Shown one piece after another: positions 52,979 to 61,094 of a stretch of DNA of 64,000 bases (its first letter is position 1; the number at the start of each line of letters is the position of its first letter). The notes under the pieces were generated by a model that saw only the letters and a program-made list of their open reading frames with translations, ran no database searches and was not told the origin of the DNA. This stretch comes from JALOLG01 sp963722415 (GTDB lineage: Bacteria; Actinomycetota; Acidimicrobiia; Acidimicrobiales; Ilumatobacteraceae), in NCBI GenBank assembly GCA_963722415.1, contig CAVRNI010000061.1, positions 62,001 to 126,000 of the forward strand. Reading direction: 5' to 3'. The translations under genes and the position numbers were made by a program.

Positions 52979-52996
52979 CCGACCGCGACATCTGAT

Positions 52997-53036
52997 CTGA
53001 ATGGAGGACGGCCCGCAGGGGCCGTCCTCCATTCAG
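52997..53036. terminator. Strong hairpin terminator between convergent genes
   Basis: A perfect 18-bp stem (CTGAATGGAGGACGGCCC with its complement) around a GCAG loop. It begins 18 bases after the stop of the plus-strand gene and ends 20 bases before the stop of the minus-strand molybdopterin gene. Confidence 0.8.
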
Positions 53037-53056
53037 TCGCGTTGATCAGTCGCTCA

Positions 53057-53668
53057 TCAGTCATTGGTGAAGCGCTGCTCGCGGAACGGGTCGCCGTACA
53101 TGTGGTAGCCGTTCTGCTCCCAGAACCCTGGACGATCACCGGCCACGAGCTCGAGCTCGCGCACCCACTTGGCGCTCTTCCAGAAGTAGAGGTGGGGGAT
53201 GACGACGCGCACCGGCCCGCCATGGATCGACTCGAGCGGGGCGCCGTCGTGGGCGTAGGCGACGATCGCATCGTCGGTGGTGATGTCGGCGAGGGGAACG
53301 TTCGTCGTGTACCCGAACTCGGCGTGCTCGATGACGTGCGTCGCTGACGGCTGCACGCCGGCGCGATCGAACAGATCGCGGACGCGCACTCCGGTCCACG
53401 TCGTGTCGAACCGGCTCCACTTCGTCACGCAATGGATGTCGAACGTCGGCGTCACGCTCGGAAGCGCACGCAGCTCGTCGAGGTCGACCGTGAAGGGCTC
53501 GTCCACGAGACCTCTGATCGTGAGGTCCCATTGACCGGGTTCGTACGAGGGAACGTCGCCGACGTGGAGGACCGGAAAGCGCTGCGTGAGGTACTGCCCG
53601 GGCGGGAGCCGTGACGGGTCGTACCCCTGCTCGACGAGTGCGCGACGGTTGCGTTCGAAGAAGCCCAC
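53057..53668 (-). CDS. Sulfite oxidase-like molybdopterin-dependent oxidoreductase
   Basis: A 203-residue oxidoreductase of the SUOX/YedY fold. The molybdenum-ligand Cys80 lies in PTFDIHCVTKWSRFDTTWTG. IHGGPVRVVIPHLYFWKSAK and KWVRELELVAGDRPGFWEQN are conserved. No signal peptide or Tat motif is seen, so it is cytosolic. It is shorter than YedY and matches the small actinobacterial type with no heme or dimer domain. The substrate is unknown. It is divergent from the DUF4328 gene. Confidence 0.9.
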   Translation of the reverse strand: MGFFERNRRALVEQGYDPSRLPPGQYLTQRFPVLHVGDVPSYEPGQWDLTIRGLVDEPFTVDLDELRALPSVTPTFDIHCVTKWSRFDTTWTGVRVRDLFDRAGVQPSATHVIEHAEFGYTTNVPLADITTDDAIVAYAHDGAPLESIHGGPVRVVIPHLYFWKSAKWVRELELVAGDRPGFWEQNGYHMYGDPFREQRFTND

Positions 53669-53707
53669 GAACCTGAGTCTCGCAGTGCCCAGCTACCGTT
53701 ACGCCAC

Positions 53708-54511
53708 GTGAGTGACATACCGCCGCCCCCACCGGGAGCAACGCCGCCTCCCCCACCGCCACCCCCGAACCTGACGGCGCCACCGGGGTACGCCGCGTAC
53801 GCACCGTCGTACATGTCGTCCGTCGCCCTCAAGCGGGTGAACGGGCTCACGACGTGGATCGTCGTGCTCACGGCGATTGTCGCCGTCGCCGGCGTCGCGT
53901 CGACGCTGGTGTCACGCCTGGCCCTCGGCGAGGCACGCGACTTCCTGGCCGACCGGATCGACGAGAACGACTTCCTCGAGGCGTATGCGCCCTCGCTGCT
54001 GCTCGGATTCGTCCAGGGCGCGGCGATGATCGCCCTCGTCGTGCTCACCATGGTCTGGATGTACCGCGTCGCCTCCAACCACAAGGCGCTGCAACGCGAC
54101 GTGACGTGGGCACCGGGATGGGCGATCGGCGGCTGGTTCCTGCCGCCCGGCGCCCTCTACATCATCCCCTTCCTCATGTTCCGCGAGTTGTGGAAGGCGT
54201 CAGACCCGGCGGTACCGGCCGGCGATCCACGTTGGAAGGAGAACCGCGTCAGCCCGGTGGTCACTGGGTGGTGGGTGCTGTACGGGCTGGCACCGATCCC
54301 GCTGGCGATCGCCCAGGGCATCTCCGAGTTCAGTGCCCGCACGTTCAGCGGCGACACCGAAACGTTGGCCGAGGCAATCGACGACCGCTTCGCGATCACC
54401 CTCGTCACCAGTCTCGTGGCCGCGGCCGCGGCGGTCGCCTACATCGTGATGGTCCGCCAGATCTCCCTCCGGCACCGTCAGCTGACGGGCGAGACGGCGC
54501 AGCCGGCATGA
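53708..54511 (+). CDS. DUF4328 domain membrane protein
   Basis: A 267-residue protein with a proline-rich cytosolic leader (runs of 4-8 prolines in residues 5-27). Four to five membrane helices follow, with VWMYRVASNHKALQRDVTWA and PGWAIGGWFLPPGALYIIPF, the DUF4328 hallmark. FRELWKASDP and a last helix before a basic tail complete it. The function is unknown. A TACCGT box at 53694-53699 lies 8 bases before the GTG start. Confidence 0.85.
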   Translation: MSDIPPPPPGATPPPPPPPPNLTAPPGYAAYAPSYMSSVALKRVNGLTTWIVVLTAIVAVAGVASTLVSRLALGEARDFLADRIDENDFLEAYAPSLLLGFVQGAAMIALVVLTMVWMYRVASNHKALQRDVTWAPGWAIGGWFLPPGALYIIPFLMFRELWKASDPAVPAGDPRWKENRVSPVVTGWWVLYGLAPIPLAIAQGISEFSARTFSGDTETLAEAIDDRFAITLVTSLVAAAAAVAYIVMVRQISLRHRQLTGETAQPA

Positions 54512-54524
54512 GACGGCGGCGTTC

Positions 54525-55268
54525 TCAGGCGTCGTCGATGTCCGCCGCGATCTGAGCGCGGAGACCCTCGACCAGGTCGCGCACGTCGGCGGGCGGCCCG
54601 CCGGCGAGGCATTTGTCGACGTTCGGCAACGCCACTTCCGCCTCGCCGAGGAAGCGGTACTCGACGATCCCGAGAAAGCAGAACGGGTCGGGGTACGAGG
54701 GATCGAGCTCGGTCGCCCGCGACAGCTGTTTGACCGCGTCGAGGAGCAGTTCACCGGCGGCCTGTGTGTCGCTGGTGGTCGCCGCCGTGAGCGCCGTCGT
54801 CCAGCCGTAGTACGTGAGTGCTTCGACGTGGTCGGGATCACGTCCGATGACCTCGCCGTAGAGCGCGGCCGCCTGCGCAGGGTCCTCGAGGCTGACCGCG
54901 CGCGCCTGCGCGAGCAGCACCTGGATCTCGTCGCGTGGGTCGAGTCCGGAGAGCTCCTGTCCGGCGAGGCGTTGCCCGGACGAACGGGCGACGAACCAGC
55001 CGAGACCACCCGCCACGACGAGCACGACCACCGCCACGACGAGATGCCTCCGCCAGTTCCCGGCCGGCGGGCGCGGCGCGCTCGCCTGGTCTTCGTCGAT
55101 CGAGCGCAGCACCGAGGCGGCGCGCACGGTGTACCCGTCGCGCAACGTCTGGTAGTCGTCGACGTCGACGTCGCCGGCTTCGCGCTCGCGCTCGAGGTCG
55201 GAGAGCGAGCGCAGCAGGAACCGGCGCTCCTCCTCGAGCTCGGCGAGACGGTCAGGGTTCGTCGGCAT
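54525..55268 (-). CDS. CcmI/CycH-like TPR protein of cytochrome c maturation
   Basis: A 247-residue membrane-anchored protein. It begins with a coiled coil (LAELEEERRFLLRSLSDLER), then one membrane helix (LVVAVVVLVVAGGLGWFVAR). TPR-like units follow (AQAAALYGEVIGRDPDHVEA and LSRATELDPSYPDPFCFLGI). CcmI proteins present apocytochrome c to the heme lyase. The position directly after ccmH, with a 17-base overlap, supports this. The start is ATG 55268. Similarity to proteobacterial CcmI is in architecture only, so the name is not certain. Confidence 0.75.
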   Translation of the reverse strand: MPTNPDRLAELEEERRFLLRSLSDLEREREAGDVDVDDYQTLRDGYTVRAASVLRSIDEDQASAPRPPAGNWRRHLVVAVVVLVVAGGLGWFVARSSGQRLAGQELSGLDPRDEIQVLLAQARAVSLEDPAQAAALYGEVIGRDPDHVEALTYYGWTTALTAATTSDTQAAGELLLDAVKQLSRATELDPSYPDPFCFLGIVEYRFLGEAEVALPNVDKCLAGGPPADVRDLVEGLRAQIAADIDDA

Positions 55269-55743
55269 CACGCATCGCGCGCTCGACGAGCGCGTAGTCG
55301 TCGTCGGTTGGAGCCGGTGTCGCGCGTGCGGCCAGCCGCCAGCGCCGGAAGGCGACCACCAAACCGGCGAGGCCGCACACCAACGCGGCGACCGGCAACG
55401 CCCACACGAGCGTGTCGAGTCCGGTCGCCCGCGGCACGAGCAACACATCCCCGCGGTAGCGGTCGGCGATGTAGCCGATGATCTCGTCGTCGGTGCGGAC
55501 GCCGTCGCGGACCTGTGCCTCGATCTCGGTGCGGATGCTCACCGAGGCGTTGTTGCGCGACTCGTACACGCTCTCGCCGTCGCAGATCGGGCACGCGATG
55601 CGACGGGCGATGCCGTCGATCCGATCGCCCTCGGTCTGCGGGCCGGGATCGCGGGTCACACCCACGGCGAACAGGCCGACGACGACGAGCACGAGCGCGA
55701 CCCACCCCGGCCAGCGCTTGACGCGCCGGTTCGCGGTGCTCAC
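55252..55743 (-). CDS. ccmH: Cytochrome c maturation protein CcmH
   Basis: A 163-residue thiol-disulfide and heme-lyase component. The motif RRIACPICDGESVYESRN contains the CPxC pair (Cys51, Cys54). An N-terminal signal anchor (WPGWVALVLVVVGLFAVGV) and a second membrane helix (LVWALPVAALVCGLAGLVVA) place the domain outside the membrane. GTG 55743 overlaps the TlpA stop in a GTGA arrangement. CcmH reduces the CxxCH cysteines of apocytochromes before heme attachment. Confidence 0.9.
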   Translation of the reverse strand: MSTANRRVKRWPGWVALVLVVVGLFAVGVTRDPGPQTEGDRIDGIARRIACPICDGESVYESRNNASVSIRTEIEAQVRDGVRTDDEIIGYIADRYRGDVLLVPRATGLDTLVWALPVAALVCGLAGLVVAFRRWRLAARATPAPTDDDYALVERAMRDADEP

Positions 55744-56297
55744 CGGCCCTCCCGGAGCAGCTGGATCTGGCTCGACAAGAAGTCGGCCGTGACCTCGGTG
55801 ATCACACGGCCACGGACCACACCTTCGGGATCGATGATCCACGTCTCGGGTACCTTCGATACGCCGAAGGCGACCGAGAACCGGCCGTCGTCGTCGAAGA
55901 TCACCGGCCAGTCGCCACCCTTGTCGGCGAAGAACTCCTCGACCACGGCCTGTGGCTCACCACCGACGGCGACGGTGTACAGCTCGGCGCCGTCAGCGCC
56001 GAGCCCTGCCTGCTGGTCGACGAAGCGGACCAGCTCAGGGTGTTCCCGCCGGCACGGCACGCAGTTCGACGTGAAGAAGTTGAGGACCACCCAACTGCCC
56101 TTGCGCCGCGAGAGGTCGAACGCCGTGCCGTCCGCGAACGCGCCCGTCGCGGCCGGTGCCGGACGTTCGAGCAGCGGGGTGTCGGCCGTCTCGTTGCCGG
56201 CGCCGTCGGCACCCGCGAGCACGACGAACAGACCACCCAACACGACAGCGACCGCCAAGGCGACGAACGGCGCGACGCGGCCGGCGGCGATCCGCAA
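55740..56297 (-). CDS. TlpA/ResA/CcmG-type thioredoxin-like protein
   Basis: A 185-residue membrane-anchored thioredoxin. The anchor is FVALAVAVVLGGLFVVLAGA. The active site is FFTSNCVPCRREHPELVRFV with Cys79 and Cys82, and cis-Pro is in GVSKVPETWIIDPEGVVRG. In ccm operons this protein (CcmG/DsbE) keeps CcmH or the apocytochrome reduced. The TTG at 56297 is the first start in frame, with GGAGG just upstream. It lies between ccmF and ccmH. Confidence 0.9.
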   Translation of the reverse strand: MRIAAGRVAPFVALAVAVVLGGLFVVLAGADGAGNETADTPLLERPAPAATGAFADGTAFDLSRRKGSWVVLNFFTSNCVPCRREHPELVRFVDQQAGLGADGAELYTVAVGGEPQAVVEEFFADKGGDWPVIFDDDGRFSVAFGVSKVPETWIIDPEGVVRGRVITEVTADFLSSQIQLLREGR

Positions 56298-56312
56298 CGT
56301 CCTCCGCCGCGG

Positions 56313-58301
56313 TCATGTCCGCACGACCTCCGGCTCAGCGGACGATGTGACAGGTGCCGAGACCGGTTCGGTCGGCCGGCGTCTCCGACCCGGGAAGGCG
56401 GCGAGGATCGTGCCGATCGCCATCACCGCGCCGCCGATCCACAGCCACAGCACCATCGGCTTGACGAACACCCTGAGCGTGACCTCACGATCGGTCGGCA
56501 CCGGCGCCACGGCCGACGGCGCGATCGTCAGGTAGACGTCGTTGGTGAGCCCCGTCCGGACACTCGGCGTCGCGATGTCGGTGCCGAGCCGGAGGTACTT
56601 GGTGATGGCAGGCGCGTAGATCTTGTCGCCGTCGAGCAGCACCTCGGCCCGCACGACGCTGGCCCGGTCGTCGACCTCCTGGGTGATCCGCACCAACTCG
56701 AACGTGTGGCCTCCCCAGGCGCGCACCTCGCCGACCGGCAGCGGGATCGTCGCCGAGTGCGTGTAGCTGTTCGACGCCGCCAGCGCGACGGCGATCATGA
56801 TCACGCCGAGGTGCACGATCATGCCGCCGTTGGCCCGCCCGACGAGGCCCCGCCAGCCCTGCCGGCGGGTGGCGAGCACGACCTGGCGCAGCGCGGCCCC
56901 TGCGGCAAATCCGGCGAGGCCGAAGGCGATGAGCGGGGCCCAGCCCTCGGCGCCGACCGCAACCGCGAGCGCGAGCGCGCCGGCGCCGCACCACGCCGGC
57001 CAGAACAACCGATCACGCAGCAACTCGGTCGAGGCCTTGCGCCACGGCAGGGCGGGCGCGACGGCCATCATGAACAGCAAGGCGATGCCGATCGGCATCG
57101 AGAGCCGGTCGAAGTACGGGGCCCCGACGACCGTGCGGCGGTCCTGCAGCGCCTCGACGAGCAGCGGGTACACCGTGCCGAGCAGCACGATGAACGCGAA
57201 CACCGTGAACAGCACGTTGTTGGCGAGGAACGCGCCCTCCCGTGAGACGGGCGAGTCGATCGCGCCCGGCGATCGCAGGCGATCGCCACGCCACGCGATG
57301 AGCGCCAGCGACACCACCACGACGAGCCCGAAGAAGACGAGGAGGTAGCCGTCGACCTGCCCGGCGGCGAACGCGTGGACACTGTTGATCACACCCGACC
57401 GCGTGAGGAACGTGCCGAGGATCGTCAGCGCGAACGTGGCGACGAGCAGGCTGAGGTTCCACACCCGCAGCATCCCCCGTCGCTCCTGCACGAGCACCGA
57501 ATGGATGTACGCGGTGCCCGTCAACCACGGCAGGAGGCTCGCGTTCTCGACGGGATCCCACGCCCACACGCCGCTCCAGCCGAGGACCTCGTAGCTCCAC
57601 CAACCGCCGAGCAGGATGCCGATCGTGAGCAGGCCCCACGCGAACAGGGCCCAACGCCTGGTCTCCATCAACCATCCCTCGCCGACGCGACCCGTGATCA
57701 GGGCCGCGATCGCGAACGCGAACGGCACCGTGAACCCGACATAGCCCAGGTACAGGATCGGTGGGTGGAACAGCACGAGGACGTGGTTCTGGAGCAACGG
57801 GTTCGGACCGGGCCCGTCGAGAACCCCGGCCGGGCCGTTCTGGAACGGCGACGCAGGGCCGAAGCTGACGAGTGCGAAGAAGGCGGCGACGACGAACATC
57901 ACGACGAGCGCCCAGCCCACGAGGGGATCAGCGGTGCGCTTTCGGAAGCGCCAGGCGACGGCCGCCGTGTACCCCGCGAGCACGATCGCCCACAGCAGGA
58001 TCGACCCTTCGAGCGAGCTCCACATCGCGGCCACGTTGTAGAGCGGTGGCGTCGAGCTCGACCCGACCTGTTGCACGTACGCGAGCGAGAAATCCCGGGT
58101 GATCAGCGCCCGCTGCATCATCACGACGGCGAGCACCGCGCCGGCCAGCCCGAGCCATGCGTACCTCGGCGCGAGTCGCAGCGTGCGCGTGTTGCCGGTG
58201 CGGATCGCGAACGCCGTCGACAGCGCGCCGAACGTCATCGAGGCCAGCATCAGCATCAACCCGGCGTTACCGAGCGCGAGGTTGAGGCTGGCGGCGATCA
58301 T
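56313..58301 (-). CDS. ccmF: Heme lyase CcmF
   Basis: A 662-residue polytopic membrane protein with about 15 helices that joins heme to apocytochrome c. The WWD heme-handling domain is GGWWSYEVLGWSGVWAWDPV, continuing ENASLLPWLTGTAYIHSVLV. His ligands occur in HVLVLFHPPILYLGYVG. The large periplasmic C-terminal domain (GGHTFELVRITQEVDDRASV) and last helix fit the family. The ATG overlaps the ccmE stop by 4 bases. Confidence 0.93.
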   Translation of the reverse strand: MIAASLNLALGNAGLMLMLASMTFGALSTAFAIRTGNTRTLRLAPRYAWLGLAGAVLAVVMMQRALITRDFSLAYVQQVGSSSTPPLYNVAAMWSSLEGSILLWAIVLAGYTAAVAWRFRKRTADPLVGWALVVMFVVAAFFALVSFGPASPFQNGPAGVLDGPGPNPLLQNHVLVLFHPPILYLGYVGFTVPFAFAIAALITGRVGEGWLMETRRWALFAWGLLTIGILLGGWWSYEVLGWSGVWAWDPVENASLLPWLTGTAYIHSVLVQERRGMLRVWNLSLLVATFALTILGTFLTRSGVINSVHAFAAGQVDGYLLVFFGLVVVVSLALIAWRGDRLRSPGAIDSPVSREGAFLANNVLFTVFAFIVLLGTVYPLLVEALQDRRTVVGAPYFDRLSMPIGIALLFMMAVAPALPWRKASTELLRDRLFWPAWCGAGALALAVAVGAEGWAPLIAFGLAGFAAGAALRQVVLATRRQGWRGLVGRANGGMIVHLGVIMIAVALAASNSYTHSATIPLPVGEVRAWGGHTFELVRITQEVDDRASVVRAEVLLDGDKIYAPAITKYLRLGTDIATPSVRTGLTNDVYLTIAPSAVAPVPTDREVTLRVFVKPMVLWLWIGGAVMAIGTILAAFPGRRRRPTEPVSAPVTSSAEPEVVRT

Positions 58302-58786
58302 CCGCCGTCCACGGGGCAGGCCGCCGCGTCGGCTTCGGCCTCGGCGATGCGCTCCGGGTTCGCCGCCTGGTAGCTGCTGTCGTGCTTGACCTCGATGTCG
58401 TCGCCCATGAACGTGTCGCCCTCGAGGCGACCGTGCACGATGACCGGCATGCACTGCTTGAAGATGCCGCCCGGCTGGCCGTCGTACCGCACGGGCAAGG
58501 TGACGTCGTTGAACGTGATCGTGAACGCCGTGTCACCGTCGACCGCCGACACCGACCCGGCGTCGACGATGCCCTGCACCCGTAGGCGGCGGTCGGCGTC
58601 GCAGCCGGACCGCACACCGATCTCGTCGGCGTTGCAGTAGTAGTCGACCGCCGACCGCAGGAACTGGGTGATGATCACACCGCCCGCGATGAGCACCAAC
58701 CCGATCACGACGATCGGGATCCACCGGCGTTGCGGGCCGCCGCTCGGCGCGGCATCGGAGACCGGCCGCGGGCTGAGATCGGTCAT
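58298..58786 (-). CDS. ccmE: Heme chaperone CcmE
   Basis: A 162-residue membrane-anchored OB-fold chaperone that binds heme covalently. The anchor is WIPIVVIGLVLIAGGVIITQ. LRVQGIVDAGSVSAVDGDTA is the OB core. The heme site is EVKHDSSYQ with His135 and Tyr139, the HxxxY form of bacterial CcmE rather than the CxxxY of archaea. The C-terminal tail is longer than usual and acidic. The start overlaps the small ccmD gene by 4 bases. Confidence 0.92.
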   Translation of the reverse strand: MTDLSPRPVSDAAPSGGPQRRWIPIVVIGLVLIAGGVIITQFLRSAVDYYCNADEIGVRSGCDADRRLRVQGIVDAGSVSAVDGDTAFTITFNDVTLPVRYDGQPGGIFKQCMPVIVHGRLEGDTFMGDDIEVKHDSSYQAANPERIAEAEADAAACPVDGG

Positions 58787-58917
58787 AGCCAGTACTTGTC
58801 GTCGTCGGGGACCTGTTCGGACAGCTGGCGGCCGTGGCGGACGAACCGCCAGGCGATGATCGCGATCGTCAGGAACGTCACGGCGTAGCTGCCGAGGATG
58901 AACCCTGCGTCTTCCAT
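58783..58917 (-). CDS. ccmD: Small CcmD-like membrane protein
   Basis: A 44-residue single-span protein: MEDAGFILGSYAVTFLTIAI forms the membrane segment and IAWRFVRHGRQLSEQVPDDD the basic then acidic tail. Its place between ccmC and ccmE, size and topology match CcmD, which releases heme-loaded CcmE from CcmABC. The start is 1 base after the ccmC stop and its stop overlaps the ccmE ATG. Sequence identity to known CcmD cannot be judged here. Confidence 0.8.
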   Translation of the reverse strand: MEDAGFILGSYAVTFLTIAIIAWRFVRHGRQLSEQVPDDDKYWL

Positions 58918-58918
58918 G

Positions 58919-59632
58919 TCACCTGCCTCCCGTCGCCTCGGCGCGCCGCGCCTGCAACGCCATGTCGAGGCCGCGGTCGTCGAGCAGGTCCTCCATCGCC
59001 ATCGCACGCGTGCGGTGCATCAGCAACCACACGTACAGCAGCGTGAACGCCACGACCCCCACGAACAGGCTGAACAGCATCAGCCCGTCCATGTCGACGT
59101 CGCCGTTCGGATTCAGCACGGTCGCTTCCTGGTGGAGGCTGCGCCACAGGCGCACACTCCAGTGCACGAGCGGGATCTCGAGCACGGCGAGGAGCCCGAT
59201 CACGGCGCTGCGCCGGGCGCGTTGTTCGTGGCTGCCACCGAGGCGCCGCACGGCGAGGTAGCCGATGTAGCTGACGAACAGCAGGGCGGTCGTCGTCAGG
59301 CGCGGATCCCATCGCCAGAACACGCCCCATGTCAGCCGTCCCCACAGCGACCCGACGACGAGCGTCACGGCGACGAACGCCACGCCGATCTCGGCACTCG
59401 CGCCGGCGAGGCGGTCGAACCCGAGCGAGTGGTTGCGCCCGAACAGGTAGATCGCCGATCCGAGGGCCGTGACGACAAACGCCAGATAGGCGATCCAGAT
59501 CGTCGGCACGTGGACGTAGAGGATTCGAACTGCCTCCTCCTGGTCGCGGTCGGCGGGCGAGAACCCCAACCCGAACGCCACGAGCCACCCCATCGACACG
59601 AGCGTCGCCACACCGAGCACGCGGTGTGGCAC
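58919..59632 (-). CDS. ccmC: Heme transporter/handling protein CcmC
   Basis: A 237-residue six-helix protein. The WWD domain is LWGRLTWGVFWRWDPRLTTT. Heme-ligand histidines are in ILYVHVPTIWIAYLAFVVTA and LEIPLVHWSVRLWRSLHQEA. It loads heme on CcmE. The first start in frame is GTG 59632; the frame is open a further 19 codons with no start codon before a TGA. The gap to ccmB is about 80 bases. Confidence 0.92.
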   Translation of the reverse strand: MPHRVLGVATLVSMGWLVAFGLGFSPADRDQEEAVRILYVHVPTIWIAYLAFVVTALGSAIYLFGRNHSLGFDRLAGASAEIGVAFVAVTLVVGSLWGRLTWGVFWRWDPRLTTTALLFVSYIGYLAVRRLGGSHEQRARRSAVIGLLAVLEIPLVHWSVRLWRSLHQEATVLNPNGDVDMDGLMLFSLFVGVVAFTLLYVWLLMHRTRAMAMEDLLDDRGLDMALQARRAEATGGR

Positions 59633-59712
59633 GCGTGCCTGTGGTCCGCGACGTGCTCGTTCGAGAAGCCAGGGGATCGTTATCGATCATGGTCATGGGA
59701 GTCCCATTCTCG

Positions 59713-60396
59713 TCATTCATCGACGAGCGGGCCAAAGGCCAGCGAACCCCCGACCCCGAAGGCGACGGCGAAGACGGCGAGCAGGCCCACCCAGGGCCAG
59801 CCCTCCGACACTGCCGCCCCAGCGGTGCCGAGCGCTGATTCGACCGCTCGCGTCGCTCCGATCAGGACGGGCGCTACCACCGGGAACACGAGCAGCGGGA
59901 GAAGTGTCTCGCGGCCCTTGAACCCAGCGGCAAGGCCTCCGTACAGCGTACCGACGGCCGCCAGTCCGAAGGTCGCGGCCACCAGCGTCGTGACAAGCAA
60001 CACAACCCCGCCCACCTGCACCTCGGCGCCGTACAGCACGAGCGCGGCGCCGAGCAGGATCACCTCCAGCACGGCCAACTGCACCGCCAGCGCCAGCACC
60101 TTGCCCCAGAAGATCGCCGTCGGGTCGACCCCGGCGACGCGCAGTGCGTCGAGCGCGCCGTCGTCGGTCTCGATCGCGAACGCCCGCTGCACGAGCACGA
60201 GCAGGCTGAACAGGGTCGCCAGCCACACGAGCCCCGGCGCCACCCGTTCGAGCACGTCGCTCGAGTCGATCGCGAACCCGAACATCACCATCGTGACGCC
60301 GGCGAACGGGAGGATCTGGTTGACGACGACGCGACTGTGACGCTCGATCCGAAGGTCCTTGGCCGCGATCAGGCCGATGATGCGACGGCGCGTCAT
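59713..60396 (-). CDS. ccmB: Heme exporter/ABC permease CcmB
   Basis: A 227-residue six-helix permease subunit of CcmAB. It starts RRRIIGLIAAKDLRIERHSR. The conserved block ETDDGALDALRVAGVDPTAI and the C-terminal FKGRETLLPLLVFPVVAPVL identify CcmB. Its ATG overlaps the ccmA stop by 4 bases. CcmAB uses ATP to release holo-CcmE. Confidence 0.93.
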   Translation of the reverse strand: MTRRRIIGLIAAKDLRIERHSRVVVNQILPFAGVTMVMFGFAIDSSDVLERVAPGLVWLATLFSLLVLVQRAFAIETDDGALDALRVAGVDPTAIFWGKVLALAVQLAVLEVILLGAALVLYGAEVQVGGVVLLVTTLVAATFGLAAVGTLYGGLAAGFKGRETLLPLLVFPVVAPVLIGATRAVESALGTAGAAVSEGWPWVGLLAVFAVAFGVGGSLAFGPLVDE

Positions 60397-61049
60397 CCCG
60401 GATCCTTGATCTGGCCGGCGACGACTTCGACGGTGCGCGTCGCCAGCGCGCCGGCCCGTTCGAGCTCGTGACTGGCAACGACGATGGTCGCCCCCGACCC
60501 CGCCGCCTGACGGAGCACGGCGTCGAGCTCGTCACGACCCTCGGCGTCGAGGCCGGCGTGCGGCTCGTCGAGCAACCACAGCTCGGCGCGACGCGCGACG
60601 ACACAGGCCAAGGCGGTGCGACGCCGCTGGCCGGCCGACAACGTGCGCACCGGGAGGTCGGCGAGGCGCCCGGCGAGCCCGAGCCGCTCGAGGGCGGCAT
60701 CGATCTCATCGCTCGACGCACCGACGGTCGAGCCCCAGAACCCGACGTTCTCGGCCACGGAGAGATCGGCGTAGAGCCCGTTGGAGTGACCGAGCAGGCC
60801 GACCCGCGGGCGGATCGCGTCGCGCTCCGTCGCCAGGTCGAACCCCAGCACACGTCCCGTTCCCCGCACGATCGGGAGCAACCCGGCGCACAGCCGCAGC
60901 AACGACGTCTTGCCGGCACCGTTCGGCCCGCGCAGCAACACGATCTCCCCGCCATCGACCGCCAGCGACGCTCCGGCCAGCACGGGGAAGCCACCGAGAA
61001 CGGCGACCGCGTCGTCGAGCTCGATCACGGTGCTGGGGTTCCCGTCCAT
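60393..61049 (-). CDS. ccmA: Heme ABC exporter ATP-binding protein CcmA
   Basis: A 218-residue ATPase. Walker A GPNGAGKTS is at 41-49. The signature is LSAGQRRRTALACVVARRAE (LSAGQ), Walker B is LWLLDEPHAGLDAEG and the H-loop is VASHE. It is the first gene of the ccm operon. The frame is open far upstream over the divergent sortase gene, but ATG 61049 is the sensible start. The start-to-start gap with the sortase gene is only 45 bases. Confidence 0.92.
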   Translation of the reverse strand: MDGNPSTVIELDDAVAVLGGFPVLAGASLAVDGGEIVLLRGPNGAGKTSLLRLCAGLLPIVRGTGRVLGFDLATERDAIRPRVGLLGHSNGLYADLSVAENVGFWGSTVGASSDEIDAALERLGLAGRLADLPVRTLSAGQRRRTALACVVARRAELWLLDEPHAGLDAEGRDELDAVLRQAAGSGATIVVASHELERAGALATRTVEVVAGQIKDPG

Positions 61050-61094
61050 GGGCGGCGAGACCAACCTTACCCTTCGACTTGACACACTGACGTC

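Noticed and set aside
61079..61084. A TTGACA -35-like hexamer before the sortase gene
   Set aside because: It lies only 10 bases before the GTG, leaving no room for a -10 box on that strand.
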